Positions 1 to 7,564 of a stretch of 64,000 nt of DNA are shown piece after piece. Source of the DNA: MED-G105 sp050331095. GTDB taxonomy: Bacteria; Pseudomonadota; Alphaproteobacteria; Caulobacterales; Parvularculaceae. The notes below the pieces were generated by a model. It did not search any database, was not told where the DNA came from, and saw only the letters and a list, made by a program, of their open reading frames with translations. The DNA lies in assembly GCA_050331095.1 (NCBI GenBank), contig JBHJHE010000016.1, forward strand, positions 14,363 through 78,362, read 5' to 3'. A program made the translations under genes and the position numbers. Position 1 is the stretch's first letter. Each line of letters opens with the position of its first letter.

Positions 1-91
1 TCGCCGCGGCCAGCGGCTTCCGGGTTGAAATCCGCCACGAGGAAAATGACATGCACACGGAAATCGCAGGAAACGAGAACGGGAGTTTTGG

Positions 92-898
92 ATGAATATC
101 GGCACTGTCTTCGTCCCCGCCTTCGATATCTCAGGCGTCGAGCATGCGGCCAAAGCTGCTCTGCCCTTCGTCAAAGCGTCCAACGCGCGCCTGCGATTTG
201 GCCACGTTAAAGAGCGCTTTCCAACCGGCCATATCGCCGAACATTACTGGCATGAGTCCGTTGTCGCGAAATTCAAGGAAGACGTGAGGCTTCGCGCCGA
301 ACAACTGAGAGCGGCGGCGACGCAAAGCGTCGGCGCGCACGACTACGAATGGAAAGAGATCGACGACTTTGAAGAAGACGCCTACGGTCCCATGGCGCGC
401 GCCGCCGACCTCGTTGTCGCGCCGGCGCCGGCGCAATGTGGGCGAGAGGATGCCGCAAGACTGCTCGAAAATCTGCTCGTCAGCTGCGGCCGGCCGGTTT
501 GCATCGCGCCGTCGGGCGCGGAGCCCAAGGCGATTCAGTCTTACTTGATAGGCTGGAACGGTAGCGTTGAAGCCACCCGCGCGATTGCGGCCGCGCACCC
601 GCTCTTGACCGCGGCGAAGAAAGTCCTCGTCGTGTCCGTAGGTGAAATTGACGGATCCGCGCCCCGCGCTGAGGACATCGCCGAGTCGCTCACTAGATCG
701 GGTGTCGCCGCCGACGGAAAAACCGTTCAGAAAAACGGTTCTGTCACCGACACGCTCACAAGCGAAGCGGCCGCAGCCGGACTAGATGCGCTGCTTTTAG
801 GCGCCTATTCTCATTCGCGCCTAATGGAGCGCGTACTCGGCGGCGTTACGCGGCGTCTCGTCAAAGACCCGTCTATGCCAATTGTCTTCGTGCACTGA
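92..898 (+). CDS. Universal stress protein, tandem UspA type
   Basis: The 268-residue product has the length of two UspA domains in one chain. The second half (about residues 140-268) is the better preserved: a beta strand ending LLLGAYSHSR followed by VLGGVTRRLVKDPSMPIVFVH, the usual UspA C-terminus. The ATP-binding pattern G-x2-G-x9-G(S/T) is only approximate because a Ser replaces the second Gly. Proteins of this family are cytoplasmic and help cells survive starvation, low oxygen or oxidative stress; the exact ligand is unknown here. The convergent FNR-type regulator next door suggests oxygen-linked control, which is inference. Codon use is less GC-rich than in genes beyond 4.5 kb. The ATG at 92 follows a weak GGGAG about 7 bases upstream. 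Confidence 0.85.
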   Translation: MNIGTVFVPAFDISGVEHAAKAALPFVKASNARLRFGHVKERFPTGHIAEHYWHESVVAKFKEDVRLRAEQLRAAATQSVGAHDYEWKEIDDFEEDAYGPMARAADLVVAPAPAQCGREDAARLLENLLVSCGRPVCIAPSGAEPKAIQSYLIGWNGSVEATRAIAAAHPLLTAAKKVLVVSVGEIDGSAPRAEDIAESLTRSGVAADGKTVQKNGSVTDTLTSEAAAAGLDALLLGAYSHSRLMERVLGGVTRRLVKDPSMPIVFVH

Positions 899-939
899 AG
901 GGCGGACGTAACTCGCGCGTCGGCGCGTAGCGGCGTCGT

Positions 940-1644
940 CTAAACCGCTAGCGTAACGCTTCTACGCGAGAGCTCCAGAATAACGCCTCTCTTCTTCAAC
1001 ACCGCCAGCGTTCGGCTTAAGGTTTCCAGACGTAATCCAAGATAATCCGCAATATCCTGACGCGGCATCGGCAGTAGCGTCGCCGTGCCCTCGACGCCTG
1101 CGCTGGCGGTCGCAGCGGCAACCAAATGCAGAAAACTCTCCACCCGCTCTTCGGCGGTTTTCTTGCCGAGCAACACAATATGGTCTTGCGCTTTATGGTA
1201 CTCGGTCTGACCGCGAGCGATCAGCCGGTCCTTGACGCCCGGATTGTCGGCTGCGATGGCGTCGAGAAACTTATGCGGAAAATAGCAGACGCGACTCTCT
1301 TCCAAAGCTTCGAGCGTATACGCGCTTGCGTTAGTCGCGCGAATGCCCACGAAATCGCCCGGAAACAAAAATCCGGTGACCTGGCGGCGGCCATCTTCAA
1401 GATGCTTCAACAGTCTGAAACCGCCCTGAGCGATTACATATAGATTATCGTTGGGCTCGCCCTCCTTCATCAGCGCGCGCCCCTTTGCAACAACGCGCCT
1501 CGCCATGGTTTTTTCGACTTGCACGAATTCGCGGGGCCGTAGATCTGCGCAAATCGAGCGCTCGCGAACGCTGCACAGGTCACAGGAGGCAGGTCGATTT
1601 TCAGCCCGGCATTTCTCGTTTTTCTGAGTTGTAGTGGTCGCCAT
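940..1644 (-). CDS. Crp/Fnr family regulator, FNR-type with [4Fe-4S] cysteines
   Basis: A 234-residue one-component regulator. Cys21, Cys24 and Cys32 (SCDLCSVRERSIC) plus Cys120 (SRVCYFP) match the N-terminal cluster and central cysteine that hold the oxygen-sensing [4Fe-4S] cluster in FNR/FnrL/FnrN proteins. The N-terminal spacing is C-x2-C-x7-C, as in alphaproteobacterial homologues rather than E. coli FNR. A cyclic-nucleotide-like beta roll (about 45-130) is followed by a dimer helix and a winged helix (about 185-220) with the recognition helix LETLSRTL, whose E..SR residues are those that read TTGAT half-sites in FNR. It is convergent to the Usp gene. I found no matching FNR box in this window, so its targets must lie elsewhere. 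ATG at 1644 is preceded by AAGGA at very short spacing. Confidence 0.88.
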   Translation of the reverse strand: MATTTTQKNEKCRAENRPASCDLCSVRERSICADLRPREFVQVEKTMARRVVAKGRALMKEGEPNDNLYVIAQGGFRLLKHLEDGRRQVTGFLFPGDFVGIRATNASAYTLEALEESRVCYFPHKFLDAIAADNPGVKDRLIARGQTEYHKAQDHIVLLGKKTAEERVESFLHLVAAATASAGVEGTATLLPMPRQDIADYLGLRLETLSRTLAVLKKRGVILELSRRSVTLAV

Positions 1645-1813
1645 AGTCCTTGAGAATCAAGATGTCCGCTCGATCGAGTTTAAGACCGAGAGCTGACATA
1701 ATCCAGCAAGGAAAATGGGACTACGAGCTATCCCATAACGATTGGCGAGGCGCTGGCGCCTTAATGCTAACTGGTCTCTGGCGGCGGTTTAGCCGCTAAC
1801 GTCGGAGGCAGAC

Positions 1814-2515
1814 ATGAACGACGGGATTTCCTTCAAACGACATAGATTTCCGCCCGAGGTCATCCGTTATTCGGTGTAGCTGTATTGCCGTTTCACGCTG
1901 AGCGTCCGCGACATTGAGGAATTGCTGGCCGAACGCGGCATTGAGGCGAGCCGGGAAGCGGTCCGCCGCTGGGCCGCAAAGTTCGGGCCGAAGATCGCCG
2001 CAAACCTTGAACGTGGACGGCAGCCGCCGACCGCCCGATGGCATCTGGACGAAGGCGTTGTGAAGATTGGCGGCAGGCGCATGTGGCTCTGGCGGGCCGT
2101 GGATGACGAAGGTGAGGTTTTGGATATGCTTGTCCAGAAACGCCGCAACGCCAAGGCGGCGAAGAAGCTGTTGCGCCGTCTACTGAAGAACTCGGGCGTA
2201 CGCCCTGAAAAAATCGTCACCGATAAGCTGCGATCCTATCCGTAAGCGATGCGAGAGACCGGTCTGTCGGATCGCCACCGCCCGGGCGGCATGCAGCAGA
2301 ACAACCGGGCTGAAAACTCCCATCTCCCGATCCGACGACGCGAACGAAAGCAGCAGAAGTTCAAGAGCCAAGGCTCAGCCCAGCGCTTCCTCGCCGCCCA
2401 CGCCGCCGTCTACAACTGCTTCAATACCGATACCCACCTCGTTTCCCGACCAACCCTCAAGAAATTCCGTGCCCGGGCCTTTGAGGAATGGGCGATCGCA
2501 GCGCAGGCGGCATGA
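1814..2515 (+). pseudogene. IS6-family transposase, inactivated by two in-frame stops
   Basis: One continuous frame reads as an IS6 (IS26/IS240-like) DDE transposase of about 233 codons, broken by TAG at 1877-1879 and TAA at 2243-2245. No frameshift is needed. The catalytic residues are all present: D in WHLDEGVVKIGG, D in IVTDKLRSY and E in NNRAENSHLP, followed by the family's RRRERK and F-K-S-x-G-SAQRFL segments. The N-terminal helix-turn-helix (FTLSVRDIEELLAERG) also remains. The first stop probably replaced a Trp or similar codon. I could not find the short terminal inverted repeats of the family on either side, so the element borders are unknown. It is immobile unless supplied with transposase in trans. 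Nonsense-only decay suggests a fairly recent loss. Confidence 0.9.
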
Positions 2516-2523
2516 AAAATCGC

Positions 2524-2629
2524 TAGAGCGCCGGGCGTTCAGCTTGGACCGGGCGAAGACCGTTTCAGGCGCTCAAACCCTAGAATCTAGAGCATCCAAC
2601 TGATTCAATCAGAAAACGCTATGCTCTAG
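2524..2629. repeat. Palindromic repeat, copy 1 (right arm missing)
   Basis: This segment begins nine bases after the stop codon of the dead IS6 transposase. It matches positions 31389-31494 with about eight mismatches in 106 bases. It has the outer left arm (TAGAGCGCCGGGCGTTC and the GGGCGAAGA block) and the inner hairpin (TCTAGAGCAT ... ATGCTCTAG around CTGATT-C-AATCAG). The outer right arm present in the second copy is absent; the sequence after 2629 is unrelated. It is a truncated REP/MITE-like repeat. Confidence 0.85.
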
Positions 2630-2870
2630 CGTCAGGTTCGGTGCCGCCAGGTCGAGTTAACGTGTCAGTACCACTCGGGGATATCGGGGAAGGGTTTGCG
2701 GGAGACTACGTCGAGCCAAGGTGCGTGGCGGGCCACGCGAGATGAAAATGCGAACTATTCCTTCGCTATAGCCCTACACGACCCTCCCAAAGAGGCTGGG
2801 TGCGGCAATGTTTAGCGGAAGTGAATAGTTTTGCCGTTCGCTTTTTGCGAGGATCGGGCATGATGGGCCG

Positions 2871-3356
2871 ATGCACATACTATCTTCGCCCAACCGTTCC
2901 GAGTTTTTGGCGGTCCCGCAGCTGATCCGCTTCGACTACGGCCATGGCCGCGAAGGGTTCGAACCAACCCTTCTTATCAAGGGCAGCACGATCCTTTTGA
3001 AATACATCGTGCTTGGTGCGCGGATGCAGCTTGCCTTCACTATGTGCGGAGACCGGCTGCTGTGCGCGCTGAAGGTATGTGACGACGGCGACAACGGTGG
3101 CGTCCTCTGGTCGGTCGTGGAGCGCGAAGAAGAATTGAATGGCATTCGCGGTTTGGCGCGCGGCGAACCCTTGGTGGCGTTCCTGTTCAACGAGCTTGCC
3201 GTGAACGTCGCTTGGAAAGACCTGCCTACGCCGGACACGTTGCCGCTTACCTATCTGGGCCGCTGGTGCGGCGCTAGGGCGGGTCGACCACTCGGCTATC
3301 AAGGTTACAGCATTCCCATTGCTGGACCGCCTTCATCATCGTCATCTTCAACGTGA
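2871..3356 (+). pseudogene. N-terminal part of a frameshifted accessory protein
   Basis: An unrecognised 161-codon frame whose last 25 or so codons (a Gly/Pro then poly-Ser tail at 3280-3353) look out of frame. The adjacent +1 frame reads naturally across the same DNA (from about 3259: AALGRVDHSAIKVTAFPLLDRL) and continues into the next feature. I therefore infer that this frame and the following one were one gene of about 410 codons, broken by a single-base indel somewhere in 3250-3310. The N-terminal part has no motif I can name; it is a mixed alpha/beta sequence with no signal peptide. Base composition is poorer in GC than the chromosome beyond 4.5 kb. A programmed frameshift is possible but I see no clear slippery heptamer. 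Confidence 0.5.
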
Positions 3357-4113
3357 CGATGAAGATGATGACTGGTTGGTGCTGGAGGTCGGCGGAAGGT
3401 CCGATTGGAAGGCCGTCTATAATCACTTCATCACTGCGAGCGCTTCGTCCAGCCTGATTGACCTATTCGATGGCGACGAAGGCAATCAGCAGGAGCAACT
3501 GGGCGTTTGGTTGACCGACAATCTTCAACCTTCGGGGGTTCATCACAGCCCACAAATTCCGAAGGATAGCGGAACGCGGGAACTAACCGACATACTGTTG
3601 AGCCACGAGTTCGGTGCGGTGTTGATCGAATCCAAGGCGCTTTCGGTTTTGACGCGTGAACGACTGCCGGATAGGGCGAAGCTAAAGCGTGACGTTTCCG
3701 GCCATATCAGTAAAGCGTTCGCTCAATTGCGCGGGGCCATACGTGCCCTTAAATCCGGCGTTCCGGTGACAAGTCCCAAGGGCAATACGCTGACGGTCGA
3801 ACGGGAACACCCTGCCCACGCTATCGTCCTAATTCCTGATTTGGAACTTGTGGACGACCGCGCAGCCTACGGCATGAAGTTCATAAGAGATTTCATGGGT
3901 GCGACCGGCGGGTTCGCCCATCTGCTCGATATTTCGGAGTTGCTGCGCATTGTGCAAGCCGCCGAAATGATAGCGGCGCGAGGCACGACAACCACACCGA
4001 TGATGGCGTTCGACCATTACCTTATAGAACGCGCCAAAAAGGCGGCGGATGCTGGTACACTGTGCATCGAAGTGCTGTTACGCCTTGTCGACAATGAAAC
4101 GAAGGCAGAGTGA
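3319..4113 (+). CDS. PD-(D/E)xK nuclease-like protein, C-terminal part
   Basis: A 264-codon frame starting formally at TTG 3319 but readable upstream to about 3259, overlapping the preceding frame. It contains a candidate PD-(D/E)xK active site: RELTDILLSHEFGAVLIESK, with an acidic residue in TDILL, then the E-x-K triplet in IESK, followed by a helix with ISKAFAQLRGAIRAL, where the Gln-Leu pair resembles the Q of NERD-type and restriction-like nucleases. A hydrophobic strand HAIVLIPDL follows. Named function cannot be assigned; a restriction or defence role is suggested by the fold motif and the accessory setting, not proven. It probably lost its N-terminal domain through the frameshift just upstream, so it may be non-functional. 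Confidence 0.55.
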   Translation: MLDRLHHRHLQRDDEDDDWLVLEVGGRSDWKAVYNHFITASASSSLIDLFDGDEGNQQEQLGVWLTDNLQPSGVHHSPQIPKDSGTRELTDILLSHEFGAVLIESKALSVLTRERLPDRAKLKRDVSGHISKAFAQLRGAIRALKSGVPVTSPKGNTLTVEREHPAHAIVLIPDLELVDDRAAYGMKFIRDFMGATGGFAHLLDISELLRIVQAAEMIAARGTTTTPMMAFDHYLIERAKKAADAGTLCIEVLLRLVDNETKAE

Positions 4114-4228
4114 CGGGCGAGCCAATGCGCATCGGGGCGTAGCGTAATATCGGCGGTACACTATGCTGCTTGGTGCACATGCGCTAATCGGCGGCAATAT
4201 CGCGCTATAGAGAGTAATCGGCGGCGAA

Positions 4229-4318
4229 TGGCGGAGAGAGAGGGATTCGAACCCTCGGTGCGGTTGCCCGCACAACGGTTTTCGAGACCGCCCCGTTCGA
4301 CCACTCCGGCACCTCTCC
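4229..4318 (-). tRNA. tRNA-Ser (anticodon CGA)
   Basis: Read on the minus strand, the sequence folds as a class II tRNA. The acceptor stem is GGAGAGG with TCTCTCC, closing on a G discriminator and an encoded CCA (4229-4231). The D-arm holds GCCGGAGTGGTCGAACGGG. The anticodon stem-loop is GCGGT-CTCGAAA-ACCGT with CGA in the loop, followed by the long variable arm typical of serine tRNAs (TGCGGGCAACCGCA) and the T-loop TTCGAAT. It decodes UCG. Its 3' end faces the low-GC accessory block (1-4228), a common integration site for islands. Confidence 0.97.
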
Positions 4319-4351
4319 GACGCGGCGGCGTGCGGCCGCTGCGAGCCGCGG

Positions 4352-4379
4352 TGTTAGCGAGCCCCTCCGCGGCTGGCAA
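4352..4379 (-). promoter_or_regulatory. Possible sigma-70 promoter for tRNA-Ser
   Basis: On the minus strand TTGCCA (4379-4374) and CTAACA (4357-4352) are separated by 16 bases and lie about 35 bases before the tRNA 5' end. Fit to the -35 is good and to the -10 only fair, so this is a tentative call. Confidence 0.3.
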
Positions 4380-4551
4380 GAACGGGCCGCTGGCGAGAAC
4401 GGGCCGCGACCCATCGATTCTGCTTGACTGGCCATGGGCGGCCGCTTATCCGCTGCGGTTCGAAATCGGCGCGGATGAACGCCGAACCGAAAAAGAACCC
4501 CGCAAGACCAGCGCGCCTTTATGGTTCGCCCGGCGACAAGGAGTTGAGGCC

Positions 4552-5232
4552 ATGTACGCGGTCGTGAAAACCGGCGGCAAGCAGTATCGCGTCGCGAAAG
4601 ACGATGTGATCACCATCGAAAAACTGGACGGCGGCCCCGGCGACGTCATCGCGCTCGACGACGTTTTGATGATCGGCGACGGCGACGCCGTGAAAATCGG
4701 CGAGCCGCGCGTCGCCGGCGCGTGCGTCGCCGGCGAGATCGTCGAACAGAAGCGCGCCAAAAAGATCGTCATCTTCAAAAAGCGCCGGCGCCAGAATTAC
4801 CGTCGCAAGAAGGGCCACCGCCAGCACCAGACCGTTTTACGGGTGACGGACATCCTCACCGACGGCGCGCGGCCGGCGGCGCGCGCGGCGACGCCGGCGA
4901 AAGCCGCGCCGGCCGCCGAGGCCGCCCCCGCGGCGGAGAAGGCGCCAACGAAGGCTGCGCCGAAGCCCGCTGGCGCCGGCGTCGACGCTCTGACGAAACT
5001 CTCCGGCGTCGGACCGGCCATCGCCAAAAAACTGGCGGATGCCGGCGTGACGTCGTTCGCGCAAATCGCGGCCTGGACGGCGGACGACATCGCCCTTTTC
5101 GACGAGAAACTGTCGTTCAAGGGCCGCATCGAACGGGAAAACTGGATCGATCAGGCGAAAGCGCTGGCGAACGGCGACGAACCGACGCCTGCGGACGATC
5201 CGAAGTCGGAGGACGATAAGAATGGCGCATAA
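4552..5232 (+). CDS. rplU: 50S ribosomal protein L21 with C-terminal helix-hairpin-helix domain
   Basis: Residues 1 to about 103 are a normal L21 (MYAVVKTGGKQYRVAKDD start; the basic KKRRRQNYRRKKGHRQ loop that contacts 23S rRNA). An Ala/Pro/Lys linker (about 104-143) leads to a helix-hairpin-helix-type domain (about 144-207: LTKLSGVGPAIAKKLADAG ... ENWIDQAKAL), giving 226 residues instead of about 103. Extensions of this kind occur in some alphaproteobacterial L21 proteins; the role is unknown but a nucleic-acid contact is plausible. ATG 4552 has AAGGAG at 4539-4544. The last 11 bases overlap rpmA, so the two are translationally coupled. An apparent longer reading frame upstream is the antisense of the tRNA and was rejected. 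Confidence 0.95.
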   Translation: MYAVVKTGGKQYRVAKDDVITIEKLDGGPGDVIALDDVLMIGDGDAVKIGEPRVAGACVAGEIVEQKRAKKIVIFKKRRRQNYRRKKGHRQHQTVLRVTDILTDGARPAARAATPAKAAPAAEAAPAAEKAPTKAAPKPAGAGVDALTKLSGVGPAIAKKLADAGVTSFAQIAAWTADDIALFDEKLSFKGRIERENWIDQAKALANGDEPTPADDPKSEDDKNGA

Positions 5233-5500
5233 AAAGGCAGGCGGCTCGTCGCGGAACGGGCGCGATTCGGCAGGCCGGCGCCTCGGCGTCAAAAAATTCG
5301 GCGGCGAGCGCGTGATCCCGGGCAACATCATCGTTCGCCAGCGGGGCACGAAGTTTCACCCCGGCGACAATGTGGGAATGGGCAAAGATCACACGCTCTT
5401 CGCCCTCGTCGACGGCACGGTGACATTCCGCACGAAATCGGGCGGGCGCAACTACGTCTCGATCGCGCCGGCGTCTAACGACACGCCGGCCGAAGCCTGA
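5222..5500 (+). CDS. rpmA: 50S ribosomal protein L27
   Basis: A 92-residue L27 with the conserved N-terminus MAHKKAGGSSRNGRDSAGRR, whose tail reaches the peptidyl-transferase centre, then the LGVKKFGGE and VIPGNIIVRQRGTKFHPG blocks. It starts inside the end of rplU (ATG 5222 within the overlap ATGGCGCATAA), typical of the L21-L27 operon, which helps make equal amounts of the two proteins. The next gene, accA, is convergent and ends 13 bases away, with no clear terminator hairpin between them. Confidence 0.97.
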   Translation: MAHKKAGGSSRNGRDSAGRRLGVKKFGGERVIPGNIIVRQRGTKFHPGDNVGMGKDHTLFALVDGTVTFRTKSGGRNYVSIAPASNDTPAEA

Positions 5501-5513
5501 CGCCCTTTCGTCC

Positions 5514-6497
5514 TTAAGCGTCCAGTTTCGCGCGGCTGATCGCGAGGAACTTGTCGCGGCGGTCGCGCTTCAGCGCCGCGGCGTCGAGACCCTTTAGCTC
5601 GTCGAGCGCCGCTTCGATCGCGTCGCCGAGCCGCTCGACGGCATGGGCCGGGTCGCGGTGCGCGCCGCCCACGGGTTCGGGCACGATGGCGTCGATGACG
5701 CCGAGCTCCTTCAAATCGTCGGCGGCGACCTTCATCGCTTCGGCCGCGTCCGGCGCTTTGGATTCGCCTTTGCCGGCGGCGTCTTTCCACAGGATCGACG
5801 CGCAGCCCTCCGGCGAGATCACCGAATAAACCGAGTGCTCAAGCATGAGGACGCGGTTCGCCGCGGCGAGAGCGACGGCGCCCCCGGAGCCGCCCTCGCC
5901 GACGATCGTCGCGACGACGGGAACCCCAAGAGCGAGGCATTTCTCCGTACACGCCGCGATCGCCTCGGCCTGGCCGCGCTCCTCCGCGCCGCGTCCGGGA
6001 TAGGCGCCCGGCGTGTCGACGAGCGTCAGGACCGGAAGGTCGAAACGCTCGGCGAGGTCCATTAGGCGCATCGCCTTGCGATAGCCCTCCGGCGAGGCCA
6101 TGCCGAAATTGTGGGCGACCCGCGCGGCGGTGTCGTGGCCTTTTTCGTGTCCGATGACCATCACCGACCGGCCGCGGAACCGCGCCGGACCGCCAATGAT
6201 GGCGCGGTCCTCGCCGAAAGCGCGGTCGCCGGCGAGGGGCGTGAAGTCCTCGACGAGAAGCGCGGCGTAATCCTTGAAGTGCGGCCGCGCGGCGTGGCGG
6301 GCGACCTGGGTCTTCTGCCAGCGGTTGAGCTTGGCGTAGGTGTCGCGGAGGAGCTGGTCGGCCTTGCCCTGGAGGCGCGTCACTTCTTCGTCGACGTCGA
6401 CGCCCTCCGCGTCGGCGCCGGCGTTCAGGGCGCGCAGATCCTCGATGCGGCTTTCAAGCTCCGCGATCGGTTTTTCGAAATCGAGATAGGTGCGCAT
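5514..6497 (-). CDS. accA: Acetyl-CoA carboxylase carboxyltransferase subunit alpha
   Basis: The 327-residue product has the family start MRTYLDFEKPIAELESRIEDL and the carboxyltransferase core with GHEKGHDT, PVLTLVDTPGAYPG, and GEGGSGGAVALAAANRVLMLEHSVYSVISPEGCASILWKD (split over 330 bases around 5800-6000). With AccD it moves the carboxyl group from carboxybiotin to acetyl-CoA, making malonyl-CoA for fatty acids. I chose ATG 6497 because it gives the conserved N-terminus; 19 further upstream codons are not conserved. It lies 99 bases after xerD on the same strand, a neighbourhood shared by many alphaproteobacteria. No accD is present in this window. Confidence 0.97.
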   Translation of the reverse strand: MRTYLDFEKPIAELESRIEDLRALNAGADAEGVDVDEEVTRLQGKADQLLRDTYAKLNRWQKTQVARHAARPHFKDYAALLVEDFTPLAGDRAFGEDRAIIGGPARFRGRSVMVIGHEKGHDTAARVAHNFGMASPEGYRKAMRLMDLAERFDLPVLTLVDTPGAYPGRGAEERGQAEAIAACTEKCLALGVPVVATIVGEGGSGGAVALAAANRVLMLEHSVYSVISPEGCASILWKDAAGKGESKAPDAAEAMKVAADDLKELGVIDAIVPEPVGGAHRDPAHAVERLGDAIEAALDELKGLDAAALKRDRRDKFLAISRAKLDA

Positions 6498-6596
6498 GGG
6501 CGATCCTCGTCTGCGGCGATTTTCGGAGATAGAGCGCCCCGGGCCGCGCATCAACGACGGGCGTGCGCCCTTTCCGCTTACCCCGTCTCTTTCCGC

Positions 6597-7517
6597 CTAC
6601 TCGTTTTCCGGGCCGGCGGGGGCCAGAGCCAGGGGGGGGGCGCTGAAAACGAGCGCGCGTAACCGGTCCGTCGCCACATGGGTGTAGATTTGCGTCGTCG
6701 AGACGTCCGCGTGGCCCAGCATCTCCTGAACGCTGCGCAGATCGGCGCCGCCGGCGACGAGGTGGGTCGCGAAGGCGTGGCGCAAGACGTGGGGCGAGAC
6801 CCGCGCCGCGTCGACGCCGCCGGCGCGCGCGGCGTCCTTCAGGAGCTGCGAAAAGCGCGACGGCGTCAGGCGGCCGGTCTTGCCCCGCGACGGAAACGCA
6901 AAGGCAGACGCCGCGCCGTCGGGCAGGAAGGCGTCGCGGACCTTCAGATAGGCGTCGCGGGCCGCGACGGCGGCGGCGCCAAGCGGCGCGACGCGTTCGC
7001 GTCCGCCCTTGCCGCGCACAAGGAGGCGCGGACGCGGCGACGCCACGGCCTCCGTCACCGCGGCGAGGCTGACCGCGGTCGCCTCCGAGACGCGCAAGCC
7101 CGCCCCGTACGTCGTCTCGATCAGCGCCTTCAGGCGAAGACCCCGCGGGCTCGCGTCGCCGTCCACGGCGGAGAGGATCGCGCGCACCTGGTCGACGCTG
7201 AGGGTTTTCGGCAAGGCCCGCGGCGCGCGGGGCCGCGAGAGCCGCGCCGCCGGATCGTCGCCGCGCCGGCCCTCGGCGTAGGCGAAGGCGTAAAACTGTT
7301 TGAGGGCGGACGTCTTCAGGGCGGCGGTCGAGGGCGAAAGCCCTTCGGCCGCGAGCCGGCCGAGCCAGGCGGAAAGATCGTCCGCGCCCGCCGTTGCGAG
7401 GCTCTCGCCGCGGCGCGCGGCGAAGGCGATGAACGCATCGAGCGCGCGGGCGTAGTTGCGCAAGGTGCTTTGCGCCGCCGCCCGCTCGACGGCGAGATGC
7501 TCCAGAAAGTCGCGCAC
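6597..7517 (-). CDS. xerD: Tyrosine recombinase XerD-type
   Basis: A 306-residue integrase-family recombinase. The N-terminal SAM-like DNA-binding domain (about 1-85: FLEHLAVERAAAQSTLRNY) precedes a catalytic domain with Arg in TYGAGLRVSEA, His and Arg in HVLRHAFATH, His in LGHADVSTTQ, and the nucleophile Tyr in IYTH. XerC and XerD together resolve chromosome dimers at dif. The assignment to XerD rather than XerC rests on the conserved accA-xerD-aroK-aroB neighbourhood. Start is GTG 7517. It lies 47 bases downstream of the secreted protein gene and probably shares its transcript. Confidence 0.9.
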   Translation of the reverse strand: MRDFLEHLAVERAAAQSTLRNYARALDAFIAFAARRGESLATAGADDLSAWLGRLAAEGLSPSTAALKTSALKQFYAFAYAEGRRGDDPAARLSRPRAPRALPKTLSVDQVRAILSAVDGDASPRGLRLKALIETTYGAGLRVSEATAVSLAAVTEAVASPRPRLLVRGKGGRERVAPLGAAAVAARDAYLKVRDAFLPDGAASAFAFPSRGKTGRLTPSRFSQLLKDAARAGGVDAARVSPHVLRHAFATHLVAGGADLRSVQEMLGHADVSTTQIYTHVATDRLRALVFSAPPLALAPAGPENE

Positions 7518-7564
7518 AAGCGCAGCGTCGGCCGTGGCCGCGTCTTGCGGCTCTGCGCGCGGGC

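Noticed and set aside
1648..1660. CTTGA-gaa-TCAAG near the start of the FNR-type gene as an FNR box
   Set aside because: An FNR site needs six bases between TTGA and TCAA; here there are three, so an autoregulatory box is not supported.
1740..1813. Small inverted repeats (AGGCGC/GCGCCT and GCGG/CCGC) as IS6 terminal repeats
   Set aside because: They are not mirrored downstream of the transposase and do not resemble known IS6 ends.
2722..2737. Perfect hairpin GCGTGGC-gg-GCCACGC as a terminator
   Set aside because: The loop is only two bases and no U-run follows on either strand.
2945..2975. T-arm-like sequence GGTTCGAACC as a tRNA fragment or attachment-site remnant
   Set aside because: The stem does not pair as a T-arm, no CCA end follows, and it lies in a readable coding frame.
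3250..3320. Programmed frameshift between the two halves of the nuclease-like gene
   Set aside because: No slippery heptamer or pseudoknot stands out; a plain indel in a decaying island is simpler.
4228..5232. A 334-codon frame running from the tRNA region into rplU, with a GFEP peptide at its start
   Set aside because: The first 30 codons are the antisense of tRNA-Ser, a well-known source of false N-termini. The L21 start at 4552 has its own ribosome site.
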